NCBI RefSeq assembly: GCF_003351745.1
Contig: NZ_CP031222.1
Span: forward strand, 2,214,207 to 2,278,206
Origin: Aquirhabdus parva
Lineage (GTDB): Bacteria; Pseudomonadota; Gammaproteobacteria; Pseudomonadales; Moraxellaceae
Length of the DNA: 64,000 nt
Direction of reading: 5' to 3'
Shown here piece by piece: positions 8,323 to 19,742 of this stretch. A program made the translations under genes and the position numbers. The notes beneath the pieces were generated by a model that saw only the letters and a program-made list of their open reading frames with translations, ran no database searches and was not told the origin of the DNA. Position 1 is the stretch's first letter, and every line of letters starts with the position of its first letter.

Positions 8323-10299
8323 TTAACCCTCTTGCAGTTGCTTGATAATCGCTGGATTTTCCAGTGTAGAAATATCCTGCGTAATCGCATCACCACGCGC
8401 AATCGACCGCAATAAACGACGCATAATCTTGCCACTACGTGTCTTCGGTAAGGCATCACTGAAACGTATATCCGCAGGGCGGGCAATCGCACCAATCTCC
8501 TGACCGACAAAGGCTTTCAGGGTCTTGATCATTTCAAGGGCAGCATCACCCGTTGGTCGCTCACCTTTCAGCGTCACAAATGCAACAACCGCCTCCCCAG
8601 TCACCTCATCAGGACGACCAACAACAGCCGCTTCTGCAACGAGTGGATTGGCAACCAATGCCGACTCTATCTCCATTGTCCCTAAGCGATGACCCGAAAC
8701 ATTCAGCACATCATCTGTACGACCGAGAATCCAGAAATAGCCATCCTCATCGCGCATGGCACTGTCACCCGCGACATAGCGACCGCCAAATTCCTCTGGG
8801 AAATAGGCGGTTTTAAAGCGCTCGGGATCACGCCACAATGTCCGTACCATCGATGGAAACGGACGTTCAATCACTAAGGTACCTGCTTCGCGAGGTGCCG
8901 TTGGGTGCAAGGCTTCATCCAGAATGTTGATCGACAGGCCAGGCAATGGGAACGCGCAAGAGCCGGGCTTGGTTGCCACAGCGCCCGGTAAAGGCGTCAA
9001 CATTTGACTTCCAGTTTCGGTCTGCCACCACGTATCCACGATTGGACAACGGCCACCCCCTACCACATTGTAATACCAGATCCATGCTTCAGGATTAATC
9101 GGCTCACCCACACTTCCCAGCAAACGTAGCGAAGATAGATCATGCTTTGCAGGTAAATCGGCACCTAACTTAATCAGTGAGCGAATGGCTGTCGGCGCGG
9201 TATAGAAGATCGAAACCTTGTGTTTCTCTATCATCTGCCAGAAACGTGAAGCATCTGGAAAAGTCGGAACCCCTTCAAAAACCACCTGCGTGGCACCTGC
9301 TGCCAATGGCCCATAGGCCACATAGCTATGACCTGTAATCCAGCCCACATCTGCCGTACACCAAAATACATCATTGGGCTGCTGATCAAAGGTCCATTTA
9401 AAGCTTTGCAGTGCGCCAAGCAAATACCCTGCGCTAGAGTGCTGTACGCCTTTAGGCTTACCCGTTGAACCGGAGGTATATAAAATAAATAATGGATGCT
9501 CTGCAGAAACCCACACCGGCGGACAATCTGTCGTTTGTTGTGCAGTTAAATCATGCCACCAGATATCACGTGCTTGCATGATTGTTTCGGTTTGATCACG
9601 CGCCCAGACCACCACATGTTCAACCAAATTATTGGACTGTGCGACCGCCTCATCCACGGTCTTCTTCAGCTCGATGGGTTTACCGCCGCGATAGCCAATA
9701 TTGGCCGTAATGACCACTTTGGCTTCCGCATCGATGATGCGTTCTGCAAGGCTCTTGGAGGAAAATCCTCCAAAGACCACAGAATGGATGGCCCCTAGTC
9801 GCGCGCATGCTTGCATGGCAACCACAGCATTGGCCACCATCGGCATATAGATAATGACCCGATCACCAGCAACCACGCCCAAAGACTTAAGCCCATTGGC
9901 AAATAGGCAAACACGCTCGTAGAGTGTTTGATACGTAATATATTCGGCAGAACCATCATCCGCTTCAGCGATTAAAGCCACTTTGTCAGGTTGTGTCCCG
10001 AGATGACGATCCAGACAATTGAAAGAGACATTAAGCGTGCCATCCGCAAACCACTGATAAAAAGGGGCCTGTGTTTCATCCAAACCTTGAGTAAAAGGCT
10101 TCTCCCATGTCAGTAACTCACGTGCACGGTGACTCCAAAATGCATCCAGATCAAGATCGGCTTCACGCTTGAGCTGGGCAAAGGTATCGGCATTAAGCGT
10201 TGTTTGAGCAAGGTAAGCTGCGCTAGGTGGAAACACGCGGTTTTCATGAAGTACGGAGGCATGGCTTTCAGTATTGGCTGTGCTGCTGACGGCTGTCAT
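8323..10299 (-). CDS. acs: Acetyl-CoA synthetase
   Basis: Activates acetate to acetyl-CoA through an acetyl-adenylate, allowing growth on acetate. At 658 residues it matches the family (about 650). The AMP-binding loop [12 protein letters not shown], the DTWWQTETG block and the C-terminal [14 protein letters not shown] are present; the lysine in SGKI is the residue regulated by acetylation in Salmonella Acs. The ATG at 10299 is preceded by AAGGGA about 9 bases upstream. It is encoded alone on the minus strand, with a terminator from the upstream RND operon inside its upstream region. Two isocitrate lyases at 60-63 kb fit an organism using C2 compounds and fatty acids. Confidence 0.95.
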   Translation of the reverse strand: MTAVSSTANTESHASVLHENRVFPPSAAYLAQTTLNADTFAQLKREADLDLDAFWSHRARELLTWEKPFTQGLDETQAPFYQWFADGTLNVSFNCLDRHLGTQPDKVALIAEADDGSAEYITYQTLYERVCLFANGLKSLGVVAGDRVIIYMPMVANAVVAMQACARLGAIHSVVFGGFSSKSLAERIIDAEAKVVITANIGYRGGKPIELKKTVDEAVAQSNNLVEHVVVWARDQTETIMQARDIWWHDLTAQQTTDCPPVWVSAEHPLFILYTSGSTGKPKGVQHSSAGYLLGALQSFKWTFDQQPNDVFWCTADVGWITGHSYVAYGPLAAGATQVVFEGVPTFPDASRFWQMIEKHKVSIFYTAPTAIRSLIKLGADLPAKHDLSSLRLLGSVGEPINPEAWIWYYNVVGGGRCPIVDTWWQTETGSQMLTPLPGAVATKPGSCAFPLPGLSINILDEALHPTAPREAGTLVIERPFPSMVRTLWRDPERFKTAYFPEEFGGRYVAGDSAMRDEDGYFWILGRTDDVLNVSGHRLGTMEIESALVANPLVAEAAVVGRPDEVTGEAVVAFVTLKGERPTGDAALEMIKTLKAFVGQEIGAIARPADIRFSDALPKTRSGKIMRRLLRSIARGDAITQDISTLENPAIIKQLQEG

Positions 10300-10357
10300 T
10301 GTTAAATATCCCTTGTCGACGAGTCGTTATCGATTGGTTATAAATTACCATAAAAAA

Positions 10358-10375
10358 GCACGCTGAATGGCGTGC
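10358..10375 (-). terminator. Terminator of the MdtABC-type operon
   Basis: Read on the minus strand, a GC-rich 6-bp stem (GCACGC, 6-base loop, GCGTGC) is followed immediately by a run of six T. It lies 82 bases after the last RND gene and only 58 bases before the acs start codon. Confidence 0.75.
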
Positions 10376-10456
10376 CCAATAATAAGACATCATGACATAA
10401 CAATAACTCAACAGCAGTCGCAAAAACTGACAATTTGAATGACTTAGCACATTAAA

Positions 10457-13400
10457 CTAGTGCGGATTTGCCAATTTTGGAGGCACATCGGACTGCCCAC
10501 GCCAGCGTAGAACACGCTGACGAATACCATCCATGCCAATAAAGACAATGGGCGTGGTATATAGGGTCAAAAGCTGACTCAAAATTAAACCACCCACAAT
10601 CGCAATGCCCAATGGCTGACGCATCTCTGCACCATCACCATGACCAAGCGCAAGCGGGACTGCTCCAAGCATTGCGGCCATGGTTGTCATCATGATCGGC
10701 CTAAAGCGTAACTGACAAGCTTCATAAATCGCATCCCGCGCACTTAAACCTTGCTGGCGCTGCGCTTGCAATGCAAAATCGATCATCATGATGGCATTTT
10801 TCTTCACAATACCGATCAAGAGCAGAATTGCGATTAAGGCAATAATGCTAAATTCAGTGTTGAAGAGCATGAGGGCTAGTAATGCCCCAACACCTGCCGA
10901 GGGCAGGGTCGATAGAATTGTAATCGGATGGATATAACTCTCATAGAGCACGCCGAGCACGATATACATCGTGAGTAATGCCGCCAAAATCAACATCGGC
11001 TGAGAGTTGAGTGAATCCTGAAATGCCTTGGCATTGCCCTGAAAACTACCATGAACTGATGTGGGAACGCCTAAACGCGCCATCGTATCGTTAATCACAG
11101 CCGTTGCATCCGATAACGACTTACCTTGAGGTAAGTTAAACGAAATGGTTGTGGCAACAAATTGACCTTGGTGATTTACGGTAAGCGAAGTAAATGTCGG
11201 CTCATAATGGGCTACGGCAGATAGAGGAACCTGCTTCCCTGATGATGTAATCATGTAAATACTTTTCAAGGCCTCAGGGCTTTGCCAATATTCTGGCGCG
11301 ACCTCCATAACCACATGATACTGATTCAACGGCATATAAATAGTCGATACCTGACGTTGACCAAAGGCATCATTGAGCGTTGAATCAACTTGTGAAACCA
11401 TCAAATTAAGCCGCGCCAGCTCATCCCGATTCATTACCAGCGTCGTTTGTGAACCTTTTCCTTGCTGATCTGTGTTGACATCGGCAAGCACTGGAGACTT
11501 CGCTAATTCGGCTTGAATCTTTGGTGCCCACTCATTCAAGGTCGCAATATCATCCGCTTGTAAGGTGTATTGATACTGTGCCTGACTTGCTCGTCCACCT
11601 ACTCGAATATCTTGTACGGCTTGCAAAAATAAGGTCGCACCCGGCTCATGGGCCAGTTTCTTACGTAGCCGTGCGATTACGGCATCCGCACTATCAGTGC
11701 GCTCGGACAGCGGCTTTAAGGCAATAAACATATTGCCGCCATTCACTTGCCCCCCTCCGGTAAAACCGACTACCGTATCTACATCGGGATCTTTTTTGAC
11801 GATCAACATGAAGTCTTGTAGTTTCTGACGCATGGCCTGAAACGAGATACTCTGATCCCCTTGAATCTGCCCCATCAACCGTCCAGTGTCTTGCTGGGGA
11901 AAGAAGCCTTTGGGCACGATCACATAAAGATAGACATTCAAACCGACAGTAATGAGTAAGATCAAAAGCATAATGCCACGGTGCACAAGCGCCCAGGCCA
12001 AAGACCTGCGATAGCCATCGAGCAGATAGTTAAAGAAATTTTCACTAGCCTGAAAAAGCTTACCGTTTGGCTTCTTTTCCTTAATTGGGCGTAACAGCCG
12101 TGAACACATCATCGGTGTCAGTGTGAGCGACACAATGAGTGAGACCAAAATCGCCGCCGATAACGTCACGGCAAATTCATGGAAAAGCCGACCAATGATA
12201 CCGCCCATCATCAGAATAGGAATAAATACGGCAATCAAAGAAATGCTCATCGAAACCACGGTGAAGCTGACTTCACGGGCGCCTTGTAAGGCAGCCGCCA
12301 TCGGTTCCATCCCCTCTTCAATGTGACGGGTAATATTTTCCAAAACCACAATTGCATCATCGACCACAAAACCAGTGGCAACCGTCAACGCCATAAGTGA
12401 CAGGTTATTCAGACTAAACCCTGCCATATACATAATGCTGAAGGTCCCGAGCAATGAAATGGGCACAGCCATGCTGGGAATTAAAGTCGCACGACCATTA
12501 CGCAGGAATATAAAGACCACCATGATCACCAGACCAATCGAGATGATCAGCGTCTCCTCAACACTCTCTAACGAAGCTCGAATGGTCGGTGTGCGATCAT
12601 TGGCAACTTTGACTTCAATTGCAGCTGGCATGGACGCCTGCATTTGCGGCAACAAGTCGCGGACACGTTGTACGGTCTCTAAAATATTTGCACCGGGCTG
12701 GCGGTTAATAATCACCAGAACTGAAGGTTCGCCTGCTGACATCCCCGCATTACGGATATTTTCAACCGAGTCGGTCACATTAGCGACATCCGATAGCCGG
12801 ACAGCATTACCATTTTGATAGCTGATAATCAGAGGCACATATTCTTTTGCAGTTTTCGCTTGATCACTGGCATAAATCTGCCAATGTTGATCACCTTTTT
12901 CCAGCGAACCTTTAGGTCGATTGGCATTGGCACCTGCAAGTGTGGTGCGAACGGTCTCAAGCGCAATACCATATTTATTCAGCGCTGTTGGATTAAGCTC
13001 TACCCGCACGGCCGGCAGTGAACTCCCGCCCACACTCACTTGCCCCACCCCTTGAACTTGAGCGATCTTTTGCGCAAGAATCGTAGATGCCGCATCATAC
13101 ATTTGACCTTGGCTCATGGTTTTTGAGGTCAGCGCCAAAATCATGACCGGGGCATCGGCCGGATTAACCTTACGATAGCTTGGGTTACTCGGCATCCCTG
13201 AAGGCAGTAAGCTGCGTGCAGCATTAATCGCTGCTTGCACATCCCGTGCGGCACCATCAATATCACGATTGAGATCAAACTGCAGCGTCACACGGGTTGA
13301 ACCCAGCGAACTGCTCGATGTCATCTCTGTAATACCCGCAATTCGCCCAAGCGATCGCTCTAGCGGGGTCGCAACCGTTGAGGCCATCGTTTCAGGTGAT

Positions 13401-13561
13401 GCGCCAGGCAAAGACGCTTGCACAGATATGGTCGGATAATCGACCTGTGGCAGCGGGGAGACAGGCAGTAAATTAAAGGCCACAATCCCCGACAATGCGA
13501 TGCCGAAGCTCAGCAGTGTAGTTGCCACTGCCCGCTTGATAAAAATCGCTGAAAAACTCAT
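10457..13561 (-). CDS. mdtC: RND efflux permease, MdtC-like
   Basis: An inner-membrane proton-driven drug exporter of the HAE-1 RND family, 1034 residues with the usual two repeats of six membrane segments and two large periplasmic loops. The proton-relay signature is present in [14 protein letters not shown] (paired Asp in segment 4) and [15 protein letters not shown] (Lys of segment 10). It is the last gene of a three-gene operon and overlaps the upstream permease by the ATGA quadruplet at 13558-13561. The order adaptor-permease-permease is that of mdtABC, where MdtB and MdtC form a heterotrimer; substrates in E. coli include novobiocin and bile salts. No outer-membrane channel gene is linked. 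Confidence 0.88.
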   Translation of the reverse strand: MSFSAIFIKRAVATTLLSFGIALSGIVAFNLLPVSPLPQVDYPTISVQASLPGASPETMASTVATPLERSLGRIAGITEMTSSSSLGSTRVTLQFDLNRDIDGAARDVQAAINAARSLLPSGMPSNPSYRKVNPADAPVMILALTSKTMSQGQMYDAASTILAQKIAQVQGVGQVSVGGSSLPAVRVELNPTALNKYGIALETVRTTLAGANANRPKGSLEKGDQHWQIYASDQAKTAKEYVPLIISYQNGNAVRLSDVANVTDSVENIRNAGMSAGEPSVLVIINRQPGANILETVQRVRDLLPQMQASMPAAIEVKVANDRTPTIRASLESVEETLIISIGLVIMVVFIFLRNGRATLIPSMAVPISLLGTFSIMYMAGFSLNNLSLMALTVATGFVVDDAIVVLENITRHIEEGMEPMAAALQGAREVSFTVVSMSISLIAVFIPILMMGGIIGRLFHEFAVTLSAAILVSLIVSLTLTPMMCSRLLRPIKEKKPNGKLFQASENFFNYLLDGYRRSLAWALVHRGIMLLILLITVGLNVYLYVIVPKGFFPQQDTGRLMGQIQGDQSISFQAMRQKLQDFMLIVKKDPDVDTVVGFTGGGQVNGGNMFIALKPLSERTDSADAVIARLRKKLAHEPGATLFLQAVQDIRVGGRASQAQYQYTLQADDIATLNEWAPKIQAELAKSPVLADVNTDQQGKGSQTTLVMNRDELARLNLMVSQVDSTLNDAFGQRQVSTIYMPLNQYHVVMEVAPEYWQSPEALKSIYMITSSGKQVPLSAVAHYEPTFTSLTVNHQGQFVATTISFNLPQGKSLSDATAVINDTMARLGVPTSVHGSFQGNAKAFQDSLNSQPMLILAALLTMYIVLGVLYESYIHPITILSTLPSAGVGALLALMLFNTEFSIIALIAILLLIGIVKKNAIMMIDFALQAQRQQGLSARDAIYEACQLRFRPIMMTTMAAMLGAVPLALGHGDGAEMRQPLGIAIVGGLILSQLLTLYTTPIVFIGMDGIRQRVLRWRGQSDVPPKLANPH

Positions 13562-16500
13562 AGTGCGCTGCCGCCTGATCGTACCTGAGCATTTGATCGT
13601 TTCTCACGCCATGCGACAACACGTAAGCGAGCACGCTCAAAGGTCAGATAAATCACTGGGGTCGTAAACAAGGTCAACACTTGACTCACCAGCAGACCAC
13701 CAACCATGGTAATCCCAAGTGGATGACGCAATTCTGATCCCACACCACTACCAATCATCAATGGCAAGGCACCAAGCAATGCAGCTAAAGTCGTCATCAA
13801 AATAGGACGAAAACGTAATAAACATGCCTGATAGATCGCCTCCCGCGGGGATTTCCCTTCGACACGCTCCGCCTCAACGGCAAAGTCGATCATCATAATC
13901 GCGTTCTTTTTAACAATACCGATCAGCAGAATCACGCCAATAATAGCAATGACGCTTAAGTCAGTCCCCGATAATAATAATGCTAACAGCGCACCAATCC
14001 CCGCCGAAGGCAATGTCGAAAGAATAGTCACTGGATGAATATAGCTTTCATACAATACGCCAAGCACGATATACATCACCACAATCGCCGCAAGAATCAG
14101 CCACAATTGATTGGAGAGTGCTGCCTGAAAAGCCAACGCTGCGCCTTGGAACTCCGTTTGAATGCTGGTCGGCATTGCAATCTCTTTCTCAGCGGCTTCG
14201 ATTGCTTTGACGGCATCCCCAAGTGATGCGCCCTTGGCTAAATTAAAAGAGATTGTATTTGCTGGGAACTGACCCAAATGGTTAATGACCAGCGAGCTAG
14301 GCTGCTCAACCACGTGAGCAACAGTAGACAAGGGCACTTGACGACTGGATACACTCGTCGTTGTGCTGGTGGTCCCTGTGCTTCCCGATGAGGCGGATTG
14401 ATTTGATGTTGTCGTGGTATTTGCAGTGACATACAGATCATTGAGTGAAATGGGACCGTTTCGGAATTCAGGCTTCACTTCAAGCACGACACGATACTGA
14501 TTCGACTGTGTGAAAATTGTCGAAACCAGACGCTGTCCATAAGCACTGTACAGCGCACTATCAATGGTCGCTGGGGTAATCCCCAAACGCCCTGCGGCGT
14601 CACGATCAATATCGATATATGCTTGTAAACCTTTGTCTTGCTGATCGCTTGCCACGTCAGCCAGTTCTGGGATCTGACTTAAACGATCAACCAGCTTAGG
14701 CACCCAAGTTGCAAGTTCTGCTGGATCAGCATCCTGCAACGTGAACTGATACTGTGTCCGGCTCACCCGATCTTCAATGGTCAAATCCTGCACGGGCTGC
14801 ATAAACAAGGTAATGCCTGAAACCTCGGCAATTTTAGGTTGTAGGCGACGGATCACATCCGATGCTGAGTCACGCGTACCATGCGGTTTCAGATTAATGA
14901 GCATCCGACCGCTGTTAAGCGAGGTATTGGTCCCATCGACACCAATAAATGAGGTCAGGCTGTCTACCGCTGGGTCTTTGAGGACTACATCCGCCAAAGC
15001 CTGCTGCCGTTCAGCCATTCCTTCAAAAGAAATAGATTGCGTGGCATCAGAAATGCCTTGGATGACACCTGTATCCTGTAAGGGAAAAAATCCTTTAGGT
15101 ACGACAACATAGAGTAATACCGTAATCAACACGGTTACCGTTGCGACAATCAAGGTGAGCCCTTGGCGATCCAGCACCCAGGTCAACATCTTGCCATAAC
15201 GGGCAATCACACGATCAAAGAAACGGCCACTGGCATGATAAAACCGCCCCTGCTCTGCCTCCGGCACATGACGGAGCAGCTTGGCACACATCATCGGTGT
15301 CAGTGTCAAAGATACAACCGCTGAAATTAAAATCGCTACCGCAAGGGTAATCGCAAACTCACGGAATAAACGTCCGACCACGTCACCCATAAAAAGCAAC
15401 GGAATCAAAACAGCAATCAAGGAAATGGTCAGAGAAATAATCGTAAAGCCAATTTGCTTGGAACCTTTGAGTGCGGCTTCAAGCGGCGTATCGCCCTCTT
15501 CAATATAGCGAGAGATATTCTCGATCATCACAATAGCATCATCGACCACAAATCCCGTTGCAATCGTTAGTGCCATTAAAGTCAGGTTATTAATGGAAAA
15601 ACCTGCCAGATACATGACACCAAAGGTACCGATCAAGGATAAAGGCACTGCAATACTGGGAATAATAGTCGCTGAAACGCTTCTTAAAAAAACAAAAATC
15701 ACCATAACCACAAGCACAACAGCCAGCATCAACTCAAACAATGTATCCGTGACTGATGCACGAATAGTCGTGGTTCGATCGGTTAGGACTTCAACATCCA
15801 GTGACTGTGGCAAGCTTTGCTTGAGCTGAGGCAGTAATTGATTGATTCGATCAACCACATCAATCACATTAGCACCGGGCTGGCGTTGAATGTTTAAAAT
15901 CATCGCTGGCGTCTTATTCGCCCATGCAGCTAGATGCGTATTTTCAGCACCATCAATCGTATCGGCGACATCGGATAGACGTACTGGTGCACCATTACGA
16001 TATGCAAGGACGAGATTCTTATATTCTTCTGCTGATTTGAGTTGATCATTGGCATCGATCGTTGAGGCCCGCATTGGCCCATCAAAACTCCCTTTCGCCT
16101 GATTGGTATTGGCATTTCCAATCGCGGTACGCACATCATCAATATTCAAACCATAAGAAGCCAGTGCTGTCGGATTGGCTTGAATACGAACAGCTGGACG
16201 CTGCCCGCCCGATATACTCACCAAACCCACACCCGGAATCTGAGAGATCTTCTGCGCCAAACGTGTATCGACCATATCCTCAACTTGCGGTAAGGTTAGC
16301 GTTTTTGATGAGATCGCGATGGTCAGTATCGGTGTATCAGCTGGGTTGACCTTACTGTAAATCGGCGGCATCGGCAGATCAGTTGGCAGTAAGTTGTTAC
16401 CCGCATTAATCGCTGCCTGTACTTCTTGCTCAGCAATATCAAGACTCAAAGACAAATCGAACTGCAAGGTAATCACCGATGCACCGCCTGAACTGGTCGA

Positions 16501-16743
16501 TGACATCTGTTTTAAGCCGGGCATTTGTCCAAATTGGCGCTCAAGCGGCGCCGTAATTGAAGACGTGGTGACGTCAGGGCTTGCACCCGGATATAAAGTC
16601 ACCACTTGAATCGTCGGATAATCGACTTCCGGTAACGCAGAAATTGGCAATAAACGATAGGCCATGAAGCCTGCAAGTAAAATCGCAAGCATCAACAGGG
16701 ACGTCGCTACAGGACGTAAGATAAATATGCGTGATGGATTCAT
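13558..16743 (-). CDS. mdtB: RND efflux permease, MdtB-like, with a Ser/Thr-rich insert
   Basis: Partner permease of the MdtC-like protein, 1061 residues, slightly longer than E. coli MdtB. Segment-4 acidic pair ([14 protein letters not shown]) and segment-10 lysine ([15 protein letters not shown]) are intact. In the second periplasmic loop, around residues 770-800 (minus strand of about 14345-14430), there is a low-complexity stretch of Thr, Ser, Gly, Asn and Gln absent from the sister permease at the equivalent site, which explains the extra length. Overlaps mdtC by 4 bases and starts 12 bases after the adaptor gene. The insert lies in the part of the pump that contacts the adaptor or the substrate channel, so a structural effect is possible but not shown. 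Confidence 0.88.
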   Translation of the reverse strand: MNPSRIFILRPVATSLLMLAILLAGFMAYRLLPISALPEVDYPTIQVVTLYPGASPDVTTSSITAPLERQFGQMPGLKQMSSTSSGGASVITLQFDLSLSLDIAEQEVQAAINAGNNLLPTDLPMPPIYSKVNPADTPILTIAISSKTLTLPQVEDMVDTRLAQKISQIPGVGLVSISGGQRPAVRIQANPTALASYGLNIDDVRTAIGNANTNQAKGSFDGPMRASTIDANDQLKSAEEYKNLVLAYRNGAPVRLSDVADTIDGAENTHLAAWANKTPAMILNIQRQPGANVIDVVDRINQLLPQLKQSLPQSLDVEVLTDRTTTIRASVTDTLFELMLAVVLVVMVIFVFLRSVSATIIPSIAVPLSLIGTFGVMYLAGFSINNLTLMALTIATGFVVDDAIVMIENISRYIEEGDTPLEAALKGSKQIGFTIISLTISLIAVLIPLLFMGDVVGRLFREFAITLAVAILISAVVSLTLTPMMCAKLLRHVPEAEQGRFYHASGRFFDRVIARYGKMLTWVLDRQGLTLIVATVTVLITVLLYVVVPKGFFPLQDTGVIQGISDATQSISFEGMAERQQALADVVLKDPAVDSLTSFIGVDGTNTSLNSGRMLINLKPHGTRDSASDVIRRLQPKIAEVSGITLFMQPVQDLTIEDRVSRTQYQFTLQDADPAELATWVPKLVDRLSQIPELADVASDQQDKGLQAYIDIDRDAAGRLGITPATIDSALYSAYGQRLVSTIFTQSNQYRVVLEVKPEFRNGPISLNDLYVTANTTTTSNQSASSGSTGTTSTTTSVSSRQVPLSTVAHVVEQPSSLVINHLGQFPANTISFNLAKGASLGDAVKAIEAAEKEIAMPTSIQTEFQGAALAFQAALSNQLWLILAAIVVMYIVLGVLYESYIHPVTILSTLPSAGIGALLALLLSGTDLSVIAIIGVILLIGIVKKNAIMMIDFAVEAERVEGKSPREAIYQACLLRFRPILMTTLAALLGALPLMIGSGVGSELRHPLGITMVGGLLVSQVLTLFTTPVIYLTFERARLRVVAWREKRSNAQVRSGGSAL

Positions 16744-16755
16744 ATCAGCCTCCGA

Positions 16756-18042
16756 CTACGAGGCTGTCTGATGACGATGACCGTGGTGCGCGCCGCCACC
16801 CGCTGCGCCTTGAGCTTCCCCTCCAGTCTGAGGCTGGATGACTTTAACCTTGCCACCATCCTTCAACTTGTCCGCACCGTCAAATACCACCTGCTCTCCA
16901 GCTTTAACGCCGCTGATCACACCGGTATTGTCACCATCCACTGAGCCAAGCGTTACAGGGCGGGCTTCTACAGTGCTGTCTCCATTTACCACAAAAACAA
17001 AAGTCCCTTTGGCACCGCGCTGAATCGCGGCAGAAGGCAGTAACGTTACATCATGCTGTGTTTCAACCAGCATGCGAACATTCACAAATTGGTTGGGATA
17101 TAAATTCTCAGAGGTATTGGCAAACTCAGCTTTGAGCTTCAATGTGCCTGTCGTGGCATCGATGCCATTGTCTAAACTTTTAAGGACACCACTGTCTAAC
17201 TTATTTTTCTGAGCACGATCCAAAGCATCCACGCTCAGTGTTTTCCCATTATGAACTTGTTTTAAGACGCTTTGGACATTGTCTTCAGGGATCGAGTAGG
17301 TCACATTAATAGGCTGAAATTGATTGATCACCACCACCCCATTCGCATCTGAAGCATGAACAATATTACCCACATCCACTTGGCGTAAACCCAAGCGACC
17401 ACTAACTGGTGCTGTCACACGAGAATAGGTCAAATTCAAACGAGCACTATCCACTTGGCCCTGATCCGATTTAACCGTACCCTCATATTGTTTGACTAAT
17501 GCCTGTTGTTGATCGACTTGTTGTTGGGATACTGAACCTTGTTTAACCAATGATTGATAACGTACCAGATCCTGACGCGCACCAATCAATTGGGCTTGAT
17601 CGCGAGCCAGTTGTCCTTCGGCTTGAGTTAGAGCGACCTGATAAGGACGTGGATCAATTTGTAGTAGTAAATCCCCTTTTTTGACGATCTGACCTTCATT
17701 AAAATTAACTGAAATCAATTCACCATCCACTCGAGGATGGACTGTCACTGAACTCCGAGGCACGACACTGCCCAATGCTTCGATATACACATTCAAATCA
17801 CCAGAGGTCAAAACCTTGGTTTGTACAGGCATCGGTTGATTCATGCCTGGCCCACCTCGTTTTCCTTGACCACCAGCGGCTTTATTTGCAGCTCCCGCAG
17901 GATGAAAATGGCGCCAAGTGAAGCCAATAATCAGCACAACGATCAGGACAAATAATGCCCATTTAGCCCATCTTTTCCAAGCAGGCTGTGGGGCTTTGGA
18001 CGGGAGATTCGATGGAGAATTTGGCTGTGGTTCAATAGACAT
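16756..18042 (-). CDS. mdtA: RND periplasmic adaptor, MdtA-like
   Basis: Membrane fusion protein linking the MdtBC permeases to an outer-membrane channel. From the ATG at 18040-18042 it has 428 residues: a cytoplasmic N-terminus, one membrane segment (WALFVLIVVLIIGF), then lipoyl halves around a coiled-coil hairpin (GQLARDQAQLIGARQDLVRY region), beta-barrel and membrane-proximal domains. The frame extends to a TTG at 18072, but the ATG has GGAC 7 bases upstream and is preferred. The C-terminus is Gly/His-rich and ends near AHHGHRHQTAS, a possible metal-binding tail not typical of the family. First gene of the operon; a candidate promoter lies about 105 bases upstream. Confidence 0.88.
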   Translation of the reverse strand: MSIEPQPNSPSNLPSKAPQPAWKRWAKWALFVLIVVLIIGFTWRHFHPAGAANKAAGGQGKRGGPGMNQPMPVQTKVLTSGDLNVYIEALGSVVPRSSVTVHPRVDGELISVNFNEGQIVKKGDLLLQIDPRPYQVALTQAEGQLARDQAQLIGARQDLVRYQSLVKQGSVSQQQVDQQQALVKQYEGTVKSDQGQVDSARLNLTYSRVTAPVSGRLGLRQVDVGNIVHASDANGVVVINQFQPINVTYSIPEDNVQSVLKQVHNGKTLSVDALDRAQKNKLDSGVLKSLDNGIDATTGTLKLKAEFANTSENLYPNQFVNVRMLVETQHDVTLLPSAAIQRGAKGTFVFVVNGDSTVEARPVTLGSVDGDNTGVISGVKAGEQVVFDGADKLKDGGKVKVIQPQTGGEAQGAAGGGAHHGHRHQTAS

Positions 18043-18144
18043 AATAAGTCCAATTAAAATCGGTCGGGTCAAAAATTTAGAATGAAACCGTTCTTATGCT
18101 TCGCAATCAAATCGAAGAAAATAGGGCAAAAAAAGAAGCAGGCC

Positions 18145-18173
18145 ACAATAAAATTTCTTTAAAAATAGTGCAA
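18145..18173 (-). promoter_or_regulatory. Candidate sigma-70 promoter for the mdtABC-type operon
   Basis: On the minus strand TTGCAC (18168-18173) and TATTGT (18145-18150) are separated by 17 bases, matching -35 and -10 boxes, and lie about 105 bases upstream of the adaptor start codon. Called by eye from the sequence only. Confidence 0.4.
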
Positions 18174-18364
18174 TCCAGAATATAGACTCGCTTTACACAA
18201 TTTTATCAATTCAATATGACTGTAAGAGCTTAAGAAAAAAGAGGTCTCTTGTACTCACGAGATACGGAAAACCAGAATGTGCTCCCTGCAGAACACACAA
18301 AATTTCAAACAAGATATATCATCTGCCAATCATGACAACACAATCAGCAGAAAATATGGAGAAG

Positions 18365-18420
18365 GCTTAATGTTATGTAATATCAAGCCTTAATCATTAT
18401 TGTAAGTCGTAACATTAAGC
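18365..18420 (-). terminator. Long inverted repeat downstream of trpS
   Basis: Two 13-base arms (GCTTAATGTTATG and its complement, 12 of 13 paired) enclose 30 bases, 20 bases after the trpS stop. It could fold the end of the trpS transcript, but the loop is long and no T run follows on the minus strand, so termination is uncertain. The rest of the gap to the adaptor gene shows no coding capacity. Confidence 0.35.
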
Positions 18421-18439
18421 AAAGTTTTATGCTCAATGA

Positions 18440-19462
18440 TTAAGCAAAACGTCCTAACCCCACAGCCTTACGAAGACGAGCCATAAACGGTGTGGCTTCA
18501 TCACGGGCGCGCTCAGCACCACGAATAAGAACTTGCTCAATATAAGCAGGATTTTGCATCAACTCGGTATAGCGAGCACGCGGCTCACTCAATACGCCAT
18601 TCAGATATTCAAACAATTCATTTTTGGCTGCGCCCCAACCGATCCCCTCTAGATATTTCACTCGCATTGCTGCAGTTTCATCTGCTGTCGCAAATGCAGA
18701 ATAAATCTCGAAGAGAGAACAGGTATCAGGGTCCTTTGGTTCACCTGGTTCAAGTGAGTTGGTTGTAATCTTACGTACGAGCTTCAACAATTCTTTTTCG
18801 GTCGAAAACAGTGGGATGGTATTGTTATAGCTTTTAGACATTTTACGCCCATCGAGTCCCACAAGCACATCGGTCGTTTCATCGACAACAGCTTCAGGGA
18901 GCGTAAAAAACTCTTCTTTGAACAAATAATTAAAACGCGTAGCAATATCACGTGCCATTTCGATATGTTGAATCTGATCACGCCCAACAGGAACTTTGTG
19001 CGCATTGAACAGCAGGATATCGGCAGCCATCAACACGGGGTAGCCAAACAGACCCATGGTGACGCCCTTATCGTCATCCTGTCCCTCGGCCTGATTGTCT
19101 GCAACTGCGGCTTTATAAGCATGTGCGCGATTCATACGACCTTTATCACAGACACAAGACAGTAACCACATCAGCTCAGTTGTCTCAATCACATCAGATT
19201 GACGATAAAAAATTGCATTATCAGTATTTAAACCTAATGCCAACCAAGTAGCAGCGATCTCTAGACGTGACTGTTGTACACGTGCGGGGTCTTGGCTTTT
19301 GATCAAGGCATGCAAATCTGCCATGAAATAGTAAGACTGAACATTGGGATCAAGACTGGCTTGAATTGCGGGGCGGATAGCGCCGACATAATTACCGAGA
19401 TGAGGAGTACCCGTGGTGGTGATACCCGTAAGAACACGGGTTTTGCTTGCTGTATTGGTCAT
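18440..19462 (-). CDS. trpS: Tryptophanyl-tRNA synthetase
   Basis: Charges tRNA-Trp with tryptophan; class I aminoacyl-tRNA synthetase of 340 residues, as expected for the short bacterial form. The HIGH-equivalent motif is TPHLGNYVGAI near the N-terminus and the KMSKS loop is RKMSKSYNNTI at about residue 205. The ATG at 19460-19462 gives the usual short leader before VLTGITTTGTPHLGN. It is monocistronic and divergent from htpG. Confidence 0.95.
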   Translation of the reverse strand: MTNTASKTRVLTGITTTGTPHLGNYVGAIRPAIQASLDPNVQSYYFMADLHALIKSQDPARVQQSRLEIAATWLALGLNTDNAIFYRQSDVIETTELMWLLSCVCDKGRMNRAHAYKAAVADNQAEGQDDDKGVTMGLFGYPVLMAADILLFNAHKVPVGRDQIQHIEMARDIATRFNYLFKEEFFTLPEAVVDETTDVLVGLDGRKMSKSYNNTIPLFSTEKELLKLVRKITTNSLEPGEPKDPDTCSLFEIYSAFATADETAAMRVKYLEGIGWGAAKNELFEYLNGVLSEPRARYTELMQNPAYIEQVLIRGAERARDEATPFMARLRKAVGLGRFA

Positions 19463-19638
19463 GGAAAGTCGGATCTTTATCTATCAAATTTCAAGTCTTG
19501 CAAGTGTAGCCTGAACTCGAAGCGAAGGCGATAACTAGTCCTCAGCATTTCTGTTGATTGTCTCCCATGCTTTGTATACAGCGATCTCTTCTCTACCATC
19601 TTTTCTATATCAAAAATAAACAGTTTACTCTGCTAAAG

Positions 19639-19664
19639 CTTGAAAACATCACATCGAACCCCAC
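19639..19664 (+). promoter_or_regulatory. Sigma-32 (RpoH) heat-shock promoter of htpG
   Basis: CTTGAAA (19639-19645), 13 bases, then CCCCAC (19659-19664), a close match to the RpoH consensus CTTGAAA / CCCCATnT with accepted spacing. It lies about 80 bases upstream of the htpG start, the right place for a heat-shock gene promoter. Confidence 0.85.
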
Positions 19665-19742
19665 CCTTATAGCAACCCAAATTTAAAGCGGGTGCTTAGC
19701 CGCCCGCATTGATGTCAACACTACTTAAAAAGAGGTCGTTCA

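Noticed and set aside
12375-12818. 147-codon plus-strand frame within the MdtC-like gene
   Set aside because: Antisense shadow of a conserved RND permease.
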